Of a DNA stretch of 7,454 nucleotides, positions 1-5,918 are shown piece after piece (positions within the stretch are counted from its first letter, which is position 1; each line of letters opens with the position of its first letter). Under the pieces are notes generated by a model, which saw only the letters and a program-made list of their open reading frames with translations, was not told the origin of the DNA and did not search any database. This DNA is from an uncultured Lachnospiraceae bacterium (GTDB lineage Bacteria; Bacillota; Clostridia; Lachnospirales; Lachnospiraceae): contig CAJUMM010000115.1 of assembly GCA_910586955.1 (NCBI GenBank), forward strand, positions 1-7,454. Reading direction: 5' to 3'. The translations under genes were made by a program, and so were the position numbers.

Positions 1-1025
1 TCCGCTTTCAGGGGCCCTTTTTTGCGCTTATGCGGGAAGCCCTGACCAATGCTCCCACGGTGGAACAGCGCACCGCCATCCTGGCTTTCCTCAAACGGTA
101 TACGGATATGTCTTCCGGAAAGCACCTGATGGAAACCATGAAGAGCACCTTAGCCGAGATCAAGAAATATATGTTCCACGATCAGCGGGAACAGCTGGAG
201 CAGCTTACCAAAGGCCTGGGACACAGAGGCCCCCAGGATACGGCCGGAAACACGGCCCGCCTTCAGCAGGATATCATTCCCTTCCTGGCCAAGTACATTG
301 CCCAGACCCGGAACATGGGACACCTGCGGGATCTGACTACCCAGCTGACCTACAATGCCGCCCGCTATGAGAACGGGGATCTGGATCAGCTGATTCAGGA
401 TTTCAAAAACCTGCTGAGATTCCCCTCTTTCCAGAAAACCTTTGAAGGAATGGATGAAGCCCAGCTCCGGGAGCTGCTCATGCGGATGAATTTCGACAAG
501 GCTGCAGGAAAGACAGCCTGGGCCGACAAGTTCCTGAATATTGTGGAAAGCGGCATCCGGGGAGACGCCGGCCTGGAAAACCGCCAGGTTTTCGAAAATG
601 TAGTCAACGCCCTTCTCCTGAATGAGAGCGTCTATATGCCTGTGCTTCACCTGATGCTTCCCATTGAGCTAAACGGACAGCTGATGTTCTCCGAGCTCTG
701 GATTGACCCGGACGAGGAAAATACCGGCTCCACGGATCCCAAGGAGCGCACAAGCAAGCTGCTGATTAAATTTGATATCAAGGATGTGGGATTTTTTGAC
801 CTTCTCATGGTGTACGAGAAGGACAATGTGAGTATGCGTCTCTTTTACCCGGAGCGCCTCTCCTCTTTCGAACCGGAGATTAAGAAGGGCATGAATGAGA
901 TTCTGGAGCGGAACGGCTTTAACTGCGAATACTTAGGATTGGAGAAGGCCACCGGCTCTATCCCCGTATCCGGCGTATTCCCCAAGATTTATGAAAGGAA
1001 GAATTCGGTCAATGTCACAATTTAA
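1..1025 (+). CDS. FliK-like hypothetical protein, 5' end outside window
   Basis: The reading frame is open from position 3 (RFQGPFFAL...) through the first ATG at 30. That ATG has no ribosome binding site, so the gene almost certainly starts upstream of the window and this is its 3' part (about 340 codons). The visible N-terminal half is charged and helical with no membrane segment. The last 130 residues (from MPVLHLMLPIELNGQLMFSELWIDP on) alternate hydrophobic and charged residues like a compact beta-rich domain, resembling the C-terminal domain of FliK-type hook-length proteins. Established context: in Bacillus, ylqG (a FliK-like protein) sits directly before ylqH (an FlhB-domain protein), and the next gene here is an FlhB-domain protein overlapping this one by 14 nt. 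I infer the same pair. The role is unknown, and no flagellar gene is visible nearby. Family assignment is moderately sure and function is not. Confidence 0.6.
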   Translation, partial: RFQGPFFALMREALTNAPTVEQRTAILAFLKRYTDMSSGKHLMETMKSTLAEIKKYMFHDQREQLEQLTKGLGHRGPQDTAGNTARLQQDIIPFLAKYIAQTRNMGHLRDLTTQLTYNAARYENGDLDQLIQDFKNLLRFPSFQKTFEGMDEAQLRELLMRMNFDKAAGKTAWADKFLNIVESGIRGDAGLENRQVFENVVNALLLNESVYMPVLHLMLPIELNGQLMFSELWIDPDEENTGSTDPKERTSKLLIKFDIKDVGFFDLLMVYEKDNVSMRLFYPERLSSFEPEIKKGMNEILERNGFNCEYLGLEKATGSIPVSGVFPKIYERKNSVNVTI

Positions 1026-1344
1026 CCATGTATTGAATAAGAAAGCTGTAGCTTTAAAATATGACGAGAACAAAAACGCCGCCCCCGTTATCGTGGCTTC
1101 CGGCATGGGGTATCTGGCGGAAAAAATCGTAGAGGTAGCCAACGACAACGGCGTGCCCGTCTACGAAGACAATTCCCTGGCTACGGTCCTGACCCAGCTT
1201 AACCTGGGCTCTGAGATACCGGAGGAGCTTTACCAGGCCATTGTGGATATCTATGCCTATTTCCTGAAATTTGTGCCGAAAGCTCCGGAAGAAGGCAGCC
1301 CCGAAGAGGTGCAGGCGGAAGAACGCCAAGGGGAGGAGGAATAA
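1012..1344 (+). CDS. FlhB-like C-terminal domain protein (YlqH type, EscU/YscU/HrcU family)
   Basis: A 110-residue soluble protein homologous to the cytoplasmic C-terminal domain of the flagellar/type III export switch FlhB. Family features are the core AVALKYDENKNAAPVIVASG (residues 9-28), then AEKIVEVANDNGVPVYEDNSLATVL and IPEELYQAIVDIYAYF. Full FlhB has four membrane helices and an autocleaving NPTH loop; both are absent here, so it cannot act as the membrane export switch in the usual way. The acidic tail (EEGSPEEVQAEERQGEEE) is low complexity. I chose the ATG at 1012 because AAAGGAAG at 994-1001 sits 10 nt ahead of it. The upstream in-frame ATG at 991 has no comparable site. The gene overlaps the FliK-like gene by 14 nt, suggesting translational coupling. 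Stand-alone FlhB-like proteins are known in Firmicutes, and their role is poorly understood. Confidence 0.85.
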   Translation: MSQFNHVLNKKAVALKYDENKNAAPVIVASGMGYLAEKIVEVANDNGVPVYEDNSLATVLTQLNLGSEIPEELYQAIVDIYAYFLKFVPKAPEEGSPEEVQAEERQGEEE

Positions 1345-1363
1345 GGGCATACAAAAATGCCCT
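1344..1363. terminator. Short hairpin between convergent genes, possible bidirectional terminator
   Basis: AGGGCAT (1344-1350) and ATGCCCT (1357-1363) form a perfect 7-bp stem with a 6-nt A-rich loop. It fills the 21-nt gap between the convergent FlhB-like and threonine aldolase genes. The following T-rich tracts are poor (CTTTA on the plus strand, TATT on the minus strand), so termination in either direction would be inefficient by classical rules. Confidence 0.5.
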
Positions 1364-1365
1364 CT

Positions 1366-2391
1366 TTACAAAAGTTCCAGCAATGCTTCCACACTCTCCC
1401 GCCTGGTGGCCCAGCTTGTAGCCAGACGGACTACCGTGTGTTTATCATCCGGTTTTTCCCAAAAACTCACCGCCGCCTTTTCCTGAAGGTCTTCCAGGGC
1501 CTTATTCTCCAATATCAAAAACTGCTGGTTGGTGGGAGATTCCAGATAGAACCGGTATCCTTTTTTCTTAAGCCCCTCTTTCAAAAGCTCTGCCATGTCA
1601 ATGGCATGACGGCTGATTTCCAGATATAGATCATCCGTAAAAAGCGTGTCAAACTGTATGCCCAGAAGCCGCCCCTTGGCAAGCAATGCTCCGTGCTGCT
1701 TGACTATGGTGAGAAAATATTTGGGCATATTGTTTTTGGTAAACACCACCGCTTCCCCTAAGAGCGCTCCCACCTTGGTGCCTCCGATATAGAAAACATC
1801 ACAGTACTGTGCGATAAGAGGCAGGGTGACGTCCGTGTCCCGGCTCGCCAGGCCGTAACCTAAGCGGGCGCCGTCCAGATACAGGGGGATTTGAAATTTC
1901 GTACAGATTCCGGAAAGCTCCCCAAGCTCCTGCCGGGTGTAAAGGGTCCCGTACTCCGTTGGATGGGAAATATAAACCATTCCGGGAAACACCATATGTT
2001 CGCGGTTCTCATCCTGCCAGAAGCCTTCCAGAAAGGCTTCCAGCTCCCCGGGGCAGATCTTCCCCTCATGCTGGGGCAGTTCCAGGACCTTGTGGCCGTG
2101 ATATTCGATGACTCCCGCCTCATGAAGGCTCACATGTCCGGTCCGGGCTGCAACCACTCCCTCGTAGGATTTCAGCATGGCGCCGATCACCACCATATTG
2201 GTCTGGGTCCCCCCTGTAAGAAAGAAGATTTCCCCCTGGGGACAGCTGCAGGCTTTGCGGATTTTTTCCTTTGCAGATCGGCAGTAAGGATCGTTTCCGT
2301 AGCCGGAAAGCTGTTCCAGGTTGGTTTCCCCCAGGCGCTTCAGGATTTTTTCGTGGGCGCCTTCTATGTAATCGCTTTCAAAACATAACAT
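1366..2391 (-). CDS. ltaE: Low-specificity L-threonine aldolase (PLP-dependent)
   Basis: A 341-residue protein of the beta-eliminating lyase / threonine aldolase family (fold type I PLP enzymes), which cleaves L-threonine and L-allo-threonine to glycine and acetaldehyde. Visible features: the N-terminal signature FESDYIEGAHEKIL (4-17), the phosphate-binding stretch FLTGGTQTN (57-65), HEAG (90-93), the cofactor-binding LDGARLGYGL (172-181), and the Schiff-base lysine K206 in YIGGTKVGALLGEA. Length is normal and the frame is intact. It is the last gene of the five-gene minus operon. Its ATG lies 4 nt after the HAD gene's stop, and its Shine-Dalgarno (AGGAGGGTGATTCGATG) is made from the last two glycine codons of the HAD gene, which suggests translational coupling. 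The stop codon abuts the 1344-1363 hairpin. Some homologues in this family are annotated only as aminotransferase class I/II or beta-eliminating lyase, but the motifs favour threonine aldolase. Confidence 0.93.
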   Translation of the reverse strand: MLCFESDYIEGAHEKILKRLGETNLEQLSGYGNDPYCRSAKEKIRKACSCPQGEIFFLTGGTQTNMVVIGAMLKSYEGVVAARTGHVSLHEAGVIEYHGHKVLELPQHEGKICPGELEAFLEGFWQDENREHMVFPGMVYISHPTEYGTLYTRQELGELSGICTKFQIPLYLDGARLGYGLASRDTDVTLPLIAQYCDVFYIGGTKVGALLGEAVVFTKNNMPKYFLTIVKQHGALLAKGRLLGIQFDTLFTDDLYLEISRHAIDMAELLKEGLKKKGYRFYLESPTNQQFLILENKALEDLQEKAAVSFWEKPDDKHTVVRLATSWATRRESVEALLELL

Positions 2392-2395
2392 CGAA

Positions 2396-3175
2396 TCACC
2401 CTCCTATGATTCCAAAATTCCTCAGGGCATTGCGGATTCCGCCGGCATCCACATCGTCCGTCACATAGTCTGCACACTTTTTCACAAAGGGCTCCGCATT
2501 TCCCATGGCTACGCCTATCCCTGCAAATTCCAGCATTTCCGTATCATTCTCTCCGTCCCCGAAGGCAATAATTTCTTCCGGGGCAATCCCGTAATGGGAA
2601 AGTATCTGCTGCATTCCCACCACCTTGCCTCCCTCTTTTGCAATAATATCCGTGCCGAAATCACTCCACCAGGTCATTTTGCAATGGGGCATCCTGCCCA
2701 GCACCCCGTTGGCCTCCTCCGTTCCTGCAAAGACATTGACCAGATACACGTCGCCGCCTTCGTATCTGCCTGTCTCCGGCAGCTGGGAGGAAATGGAAAT
2801 CTGGGCCCTCTCTACCCTTTCGTCTATAAAATTAATATAGATCCGCTCCTTCTCCACAAAAGCGATAGGAAGCTCCCTCTTTTCAAAAAGGGGAAGAATC
2901 CCCCGGATATCTTCCGGATCAATCCGGTAACCGGACAGCACCTTCCGCTCCCCATTGAGGCAGAGCTGGCCGTTTAACAGCACGTAACCGTCAAATTCCA
3001 AATCCCGCACCGGCAGATCCAAAAGCTCCAGAATATGACGCCCGGTGGAGGTGAAAACCATCACCCCTTTCTCCCGCAGCATTCGAAGAGCTTCCCTGGT
3101 ATCTCCGGGAACGGTGCCGCTTTGGTGGGACAATAATGTGCCGTCTACATCAAAAAAAGCCGCTTTTATTTTCAT
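2396..3175 (-). CDS. Cof-type HAD-IIB family phosphatase
   Basis: A 259-residue haloacid dehalogenase superfamily hydrolase of the Cof/YidA type, which dephosphorylates sugar phosphates or similar small phosphorylated metabolites in the cytoplasm. The order of motifs is complete: motif I FFDVDGTL with nucleophile D9 and acid/base D11, motif II FTSTGR (41-46), motif III lysine around K184 (GGKVVGMQQIL), and motif IV FGDGENDTEML (205-215) binding Mg2+. Residues of about 85-180 form the C2-type cap that sets substrate choice. The C-terminal VAMGNAEPFVKKCADYVTDDVDAGGI is typical of Cof proteins. The substrate cannot be read from sequence. The start at 3175 is supported by AAAAGGAGCAGG ahead of the ATG. 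It sits 16 nt after the MBL gene and 4 nt before ltaE. Confidence 0.93.
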   Translation of the reverse strand: MKIKAAFFDVDGTLLSHQSGTVPGDTREALRMLREKGVMVFTSTGRHILELLDLPVRDLEFDGYVLLNGQLCLNGERKVLSGYRIDPEDIRGILPLFEKRELPIAFVEKERIYINFIDERVERAQISISSQLPETGRYEGGDVYLVNVFAGTEEANGVLGRMPHCKMTWWSDFGTDIIAKEGGKVVGMQQILSHYGIAPEEIIAFGDGENDTEMLEFAGIGVAMGNAEPFVKKCADYVTDDVDAGGIRNALRNFGIIGG

Positions 3176-3191
3176 AAGTACCTGCTCCTTT

Positions 3192-4004
3192 TCAAATTTC
3201 TATTTCCATCCCCGTATAAAGCTGTTCCACAGCTTCCCCCAGTTCTTCTTTTAAGATGTCAAAAGCTTTCTGCCCGGTACAATGGCCCGTATAGAGCTTT
3301 TGAATCCCGGTCCTGCGGATACGGCCTGCCAGGGCCCGCACCTCCGCTTCCGGGGTCTTGTAGAGATGGAAGCCTCCAATCACGGCATAGATGGCTTTTC
3401 CGGGACAGGCCTCCCGGACCTCCCGGATAATATTGTCCACTCCGGCATGGGAACAGCTGCTGAAAACCGCAAGGCCCTGCTCCGTGTCAAATACCAGGCT
3501 CTGCTCATGGGAAAAAGAATCCGGCACCAGCCTTCTTCCCTGCCTCCGGTAGAGATTCACGCTTCTGGCAATGGCTTCCAGGCCTTCCGTCTGATGAGGA
3601 ATCAAGCGGACCCCGGAAAGAATCTCATAATCCCCGGACACATAGCGGATCCGCTCCCGGTATTTCTTCAGGAATCCCCGGTGAATCCCGATATATTTAT
3701 GAAACCATCCTTTCTTTCCGTAGCAGTCTTCCCCGCAGCCCTCCCGCAGATAAAACAGGGCCTCCCGGTTTCTCTCAAAAAAAGCGCCCATCCCGTCTGC
3801 GTGATCGTAATGGGCATGGGACAGGACGCCGAACTCCACCTCCTTAAGAGGAATCCCGCAGGTATCTGCATTTTTCATAAAACGATCGGAGGCCCCGGTA
3901 TCTAAAAGGATCCCATGCCCCTGGTATTCCAGATAAAAAGACAAGCCCCACTCCGGCGACAGCCCGCTTTGTGTGAGATTATCCACCAATACGTTTGCAA
4001 TCAT
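3192..4004 (-). CDS. MBL-fold metallo-hydrolase (COG1237-like)
   Basis: A 270-residue metallo-beta-lactamase-fold protein. It carries the canonical metal motif HAHYDH (63-68, in FGVLSHAHYDHADGMG), then FSHEQSLVF (164-172), SCSHAGVDNII (183-193) with H186, GGFHLYK (210-216) with H213 and TGHCTG (239-244) with H241. This motif series matches the family often annotated as 7,8-dihydropterin-6-yl-methyl-4-(beta-D-ribofuranosyl)aminobenzene 5'-phosphate synthase-like, although most bacterial members have no proven function. No signal peptide is seen, so it is probably cytoplasmic. All metal ligands are present and it is likely an active hydrolase, substrate unknown. The ATG at 4004 has AAAGGAAG upstream at suitable spacing. 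It lies 23 nt after the alpha/beta hydrolase gene in the same operon. Confidence 0.9.
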   Translation of the reverse strand: MIANVLVDNLTQSGLSPEWGLSFYLEYQGHGILLDTGASDRFMKNADTCGIPLKEVEFGVLSHAHYDHADGMGAFFERNREALFYLREGCGEDCYGKKGWFHKYIGIHRGFLKKYRERIRYVSGDYEILSGVRLIPHQTEGLEAIARSVNLYRRQGRRLVPDSFSHEQSLVFDTEQGLAVFSSCSHAGVDNIIREVREACPGKAIYAVIGGFHLYKTPEAEVRALAGRIRRTGIQKLYTGHCTGQKAFDILKEELGEAVEQLYTGMEIEI

Positions 4005-4027
4005 AAATGTCTTCCTTTTCTTTCACT

Positions 4028-4717
4028 TTATTCCAAATCCGGCTTCAGAAATTCCATCACCGCAAGGTTAAATTCCTCATGTCTTTTGCCGGCAATAAAA
4101 TGATCTCCGGGGAGAAAGACAAGCCTGGCCCCTGGAATCCCCCGCCCAATCTCCTCCGTGTGGGATCTGCGTATCATATCCCTGGTTCCCGCAATTACAA
4201 GGGTCCTGGCCCGGACTTTCCCCAAATCTTCCACAGACAGATCCGGCTCCCGTACCATCAATCCCAAAAGCTCCGCATTTCTTCTGGCTGCCGGACTTTT
4301 GGATGCAAAGAGACCGGCTATGCGAAAGCCCAGAACAATGGGGATCTGAATCTGGGGCTTTACCCCGCCCGGATTTAAATTGGCTCCGTTTAGGATTAGA
4401 TTGCGGACATACTCCGGATATTTTATGGCAAAAAGCAGGGCGATATTCCCGCCGTCGGAAAAACCCAGCAAATCTGTTTTTGTAATATGATGCTCGTCCA
4501 GAAACCCCTTTAGATCTTCCGCAAACTGCTCCAGGGTAAAAGGCTCCTCCCCCCTGGGCGTCTTTCCATGGCCTCTGGTATCCAGGGCTAGCACCCGGAA
4601 TTTCTTTGAAAAACAGGGAATCTGATGGACAAAGTATCCACAGTCCTCCCCGTTTCCGTGAAGGAGAACCAAAGGGAAGCCCTTTCCCTTCTCCACATAG
4701 TAGTGTTTGATATCCAC
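4028..4717 (-). CDS. Alpha/beta hydrolase, GTG start
   Basis: A 229-residue alpha/beta-fold hydrolase of the short-chain esterase/peroxidase-like group. Visible elements: oxyanion region LLHGNGEDC (18-26), ALDTRGHGKT (44-53), nucleophile elbow GFSDGGN with S87, acid residue D180 in VIAGTRDMI, and catalytic H206 in LPGDHF. The triad is complete and the lid region (about 115-160) is short. I chose GTG at 4717 (V/M-DIKHYYVEKGKG). It is preceded by CAGGAGGAGC at ideal spacing, and protein similarity in this family begins here. An in-frame ATG at 4762 would overlap the upstream TPR gene and add a basic, unlike-family stretch with no Shine-Dalgarno. The gene starts 16 nt after the TPR gene's stop. 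Substrate is unknown. Confidence 0.9.
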   Translation of the reverse strand: MDIKHYYVEKGKGFPLVLLHGNGEDCGYFVHQIPCFSKKFRVLALDTRGHGKTPRGEEPFTLEQFAEDLKGFLDEHHITKTDLLGFSDGGNIALLFAIKYPEYVRNLILNGANLNPGGVKPQIQIPIVLGFRIAGLFASKSPAARRNAELLGLMVREPDLSVEDLGKVRARTLVIAGTRDMIRRSHTEEIGRGIPGARLVFLPGDHFIAGKRHEEFNLAVMEFLKPDLE

Positions 4718-4733
4718 GCAGCTCCTCCTGTGT

Positions 4734-5216
4734 TTATAAGCCCCCCGGGCCCTGCCCCTCACCCCGGACGGAGTTCAGCATCCGCAGGGCGGACTTGGCC
4801 ATTTCGCTTTCCGGAAACTCCTCCAGGGTTTTCCGGTAATAGCCCTTTGCTTTCTCTCCCTGCCCCATCTGCCCGTAGCAGTAGGCGATATTTAAAAGGG
4901 CCATTTCCCGGTAAGAAGCCCGGCTGGAAGTCAGCACCACCACGTAGCGGTATCTGTCAATCCAAGAATGACGGGTAAAAAACTCATAGCTTTTCTCAAA
5001 TTCCCGGATGGCCAAGGGGTAGTCGCCGGAACTGAAACATCGGATGCCCTTTCTGTGATTGCGGGGAATCAGCCTGCGAAGGATGAAGGAGGCCAGCAGA
5101 TAGATAAGGGCTCCCATGCTTCCCCAAAACCACACCAGAACCATCAGCAGCAAAAGCTGCGGCAGCAGGGAAATCCATGCAATCTGCCGCACCACCGGTT
5201 TACCGGACGCCATCAT
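4734..5216 (-). CDS. Membrane-anchored TPR-repeat protein
   Basis: A 160-residue protein with two parts. Residues of about 12-45 are strongly hydrophobic (two closely spaced helices around VLVWFWG and LIYLLASFIL), followed by basic RRLIPRNHRKG, consistent with a membrane anchor and a cytoplasmic remainder. Residues of about 50-150 look like TPR units: CFSSGDYPLAIREFEKSYEFF, then ALLNIAYCYGQMGQGEKAKGYYRKTLEEFPES. TPR proteins are scaffolds, so no reaction is implied and the partner is unknown. It is the first gene of the five-gene minus operon, 26 nt or so from the inferred transcription start. Two adjacent ATG codons (5216 and 5213) follow GGAGGAGATA. Either may be used, and the second has the more usual spacing. 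Confidence 0.82.
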   Translation of the reverse strand: MMASGKPVVRQIAWISLLPQLLLLMVLVWFWGSMGALIYLLASFILRRLIPRNHRKGIRCFSSGDYPLAIREFEKSYEFFTRHSWIDRYRYVVVLTSSRASYREMALLNIAYCYGQMGQGEKAKGYYRKTLEEFPESEMAKSALRMLNSVRGEGQGPGGL

Positions 5217-5248
5217 TATCTCCTCCTTACCCTAATCATTCTTTCCTG

Positions 5249-5277
5249 ATTGTACCATCTTGTCTGCATAAAAACAA
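5249..5277 (-). promoter_or_regulatory. Probable sigma-A promoter of the five-gene operon
   Basis: On the minus strand, TTGTTT (5277-5272) and TACAAT (5254-5249) are separated by 17 bp. The -10 box is preceded by TGG, an extended -10 feature. Transcription would start near 5242, giving a leader of about 26 nt before the TPR gene. The -10 is good and the -35 weak. Confidence 0.6.
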
Positions 5278-5297
5278 TATTTACATTGCAAATGACA

Positions 5298-5349
5298 GGG
5301 GGATGTTTGAAAACTCTCTTTTCGGGATTGTGTGCCCATTGGGGGATGT
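5298..5349. repeat. Two direct copies of GGGGGATGT upstream of the operon promoter
   Basis: The 9-mer GGGGGATGT occurs at 5298-5306 and 5341-5349, start-to-start distance 43 bp (about four helical turns). They lie 21 bp or more upstream of the minus-strand -35 box and also upstream of the rightward promoter at 5365. Such spacing could suit an activator, but with only two copies chance is possible. Confidence 0.25.
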
Positions 5350-5364
5350 CTTATAAGTTATCCA

Positions 5365-5393
5365 TTGTAAAGGGCAGATAAATATTTTATAAT
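5365..5393 (+). promoter_or_regulatory. Strong rightward sigma-A promoter reading into the structured locus
   Basis: TTGTAA (5365-5370), a 17-bp spacer, and a perfect TATAAT (5388-5393). Predicted start is near 5400, about 30 nt before the first hairpin element. The first downstream protein gene is the DUF3786 gene at 5982, so the transcript is either a free-standing RNA or an unusually long leader. Confidence 0.65.
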
Positions 5394-5430
5394 CACATAT
5401 ATGAATTGGAAGTTGTGGGTGAAGGCAGAC

Positions 5431-5576
5431 GCAGTTAAGAAACCTTATCCCATCCGGAACACGCTCTCGCTCCATTCAAACGCAGCGGTACTAAGCTCAC
5501 ACTTCGCCTTTGGCTCGTGTTCGCTAAGGACCGGCGTTTTCATAGGGTTCCGGCTAAGATAAGGTTTCTTAACTGC
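5431..5576 (-). ncRNA. Structured hairpin element A (covarying partner of element B)
   Basis: Outer stem: 19 perfect base pairs, 5431-5449 with 5558-5576. Then a 4x4 internal loop (5450-5453 CCAT and 5554-5557 CTAA), a 7-bp stem 5454-5460 with 5547-5553 (CCGGAAC/GTTCCGG), and a 6-bp stem 5478-5483 with 5534-5539 (AAACGC/GCGTTT). The apical arm is CGGT.CT.AGC-TC-ACAC (5486-5502) with GTGT-TC-GCT.AG.ACCG (5517-5533), capped by GCC-TTT-GGC. I list the minus strand because there the TC/TC loop reads GA/GA, a tandem sheared G-A motif common in RNA. A weak minus-strand promoter (TTCAAA-16-TATACT, -10 at 5608-5603) lies just upstream in that direction. The strand is an inference and the pairing is seen directly. 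It matches no RNA family I recognise. Confidence 0.6.
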
Positions 5577-5771
5577 TGGCAGTCTCCAGCTAAACATTCA
5601 TGAGTATAGCAGCCCCTAGTCCCGTTTGAAGGGGCAGGCTCTCGCCAAATAGACATACTAAGCGTAGGCTTGGCCCTTCGGGCCAGAAAATGGTCTGATC
5701 CATATAGGCCTAGCTTAATACCTACGGGAAGAAAGCTATTGGAAATAAAATGATCCCGCAGCCAACAGCCA
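5577..5771 (+). ncRNA. Core between the two hairpin elements, rich in pairing potential
   Basis: A 10-bp stem with one bulge (5659-5669 with 5708-5717, TAAGCgTAGGC/GCCTAGCTTA) encloses two hairpins, TGGCCC-TTC-GGGCCA (5671-5685) and ATGG-TCTGAT-CCAT (5690-5703), giving a three-way junction. Upstream, GCCCC/GGGGC (5612-5616 with 5631-5635) makes a hairpin. TCCCGT in its loop (5620-5625) can pair with ACGGGA (5724-5729), a possible pseudoknot; alternatively CGGGA (5725-5729) pairs with TCCCG (5754-5758). GCTGGC (5575-5580) and GCCAGC (5768-5773) could close the core. No protein gene is supported. Whether it is transcribed as RNA is inferred. Confidence 0.4.
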
Positions 5772-5918
5772 GCGCTACAGGAAGCCCATCTTAGCTGGAA
5801 CCCTATGAAAACGCCGGTGCTTAATGAGCCCAAGCAGTACGCGCCGGGCGAATTTAGCACCCGCTGCGTTTGAATGGAGCGAAAGCGTGTTCCAGATGGG
5901 ATGGGCTTCCTGTAGTGC
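5772..5918 (+). ncRNA. Structured hairpin element B (inverted, diverged copy of A)
   Basis: Outer stem: 19 bp, 5772-5790 with 5900-5918, including one pair (5774/5916) that is G-U on the plus strand but A-C on the minus. Internal loop 5791-5794 TTAG with 5896-5899 ATGG is exactly the complement of A's loop. Inner stem CTGGAAC/GTTCCAG (5795-5801 with 5889-5895). Stem AAACGC/GCGTTT (5809-5814 with 5866-5871). Apical arm GGTGCT-T-AAT-GA-GCCC (5816-5831) with GGGC-GA-ATT-T-AGCACC (5846-5861). GC-GAAA-GC (5879-5886) is a candidate GNRA tetraloop; the matching site in A reads GAGA on the minus strand. The outer stem differs from A at seven base pairs, all compensated. A T6 run follows at 5939-5944 but is 20 nt from the stem, too far for a classical terminator. 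Confidence 0.65.

Noticed and set aside
991..1011. Earlier ATG at 991 for the FlhB-like gene
   Set aside because: No ribosome binding site ahead of it, while AAAGGAAG is well placed for the ATG at 1012, where family similarity also begins.
4718..4762. Upstream ATG at 4762 for the alpha/beta hydrolase
   Set aside because: It would overlap the TPR gene by 29 nt, has no Shine-Dalgarno, and adds a non-family N-terminus; GTG at 4717 follows a strong AGGAGGAG.
5281..5475. 64-residue minus-strand open frame in the intergenic region
   Set aside because: No Shine-Dalgarno, runs through the outer stem of element A and the rightward promoter, no protein-like pattern.
5431..5918. Integron attC sites
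   Set aside because: The elements are folded palindromes with variable stems, as attC sites are, but GTTRRRY/RYYYAAC core sites do not fit (GTTCCGG and GTTCCAG have C where purines are needed) and no integrase or cassettes are present.
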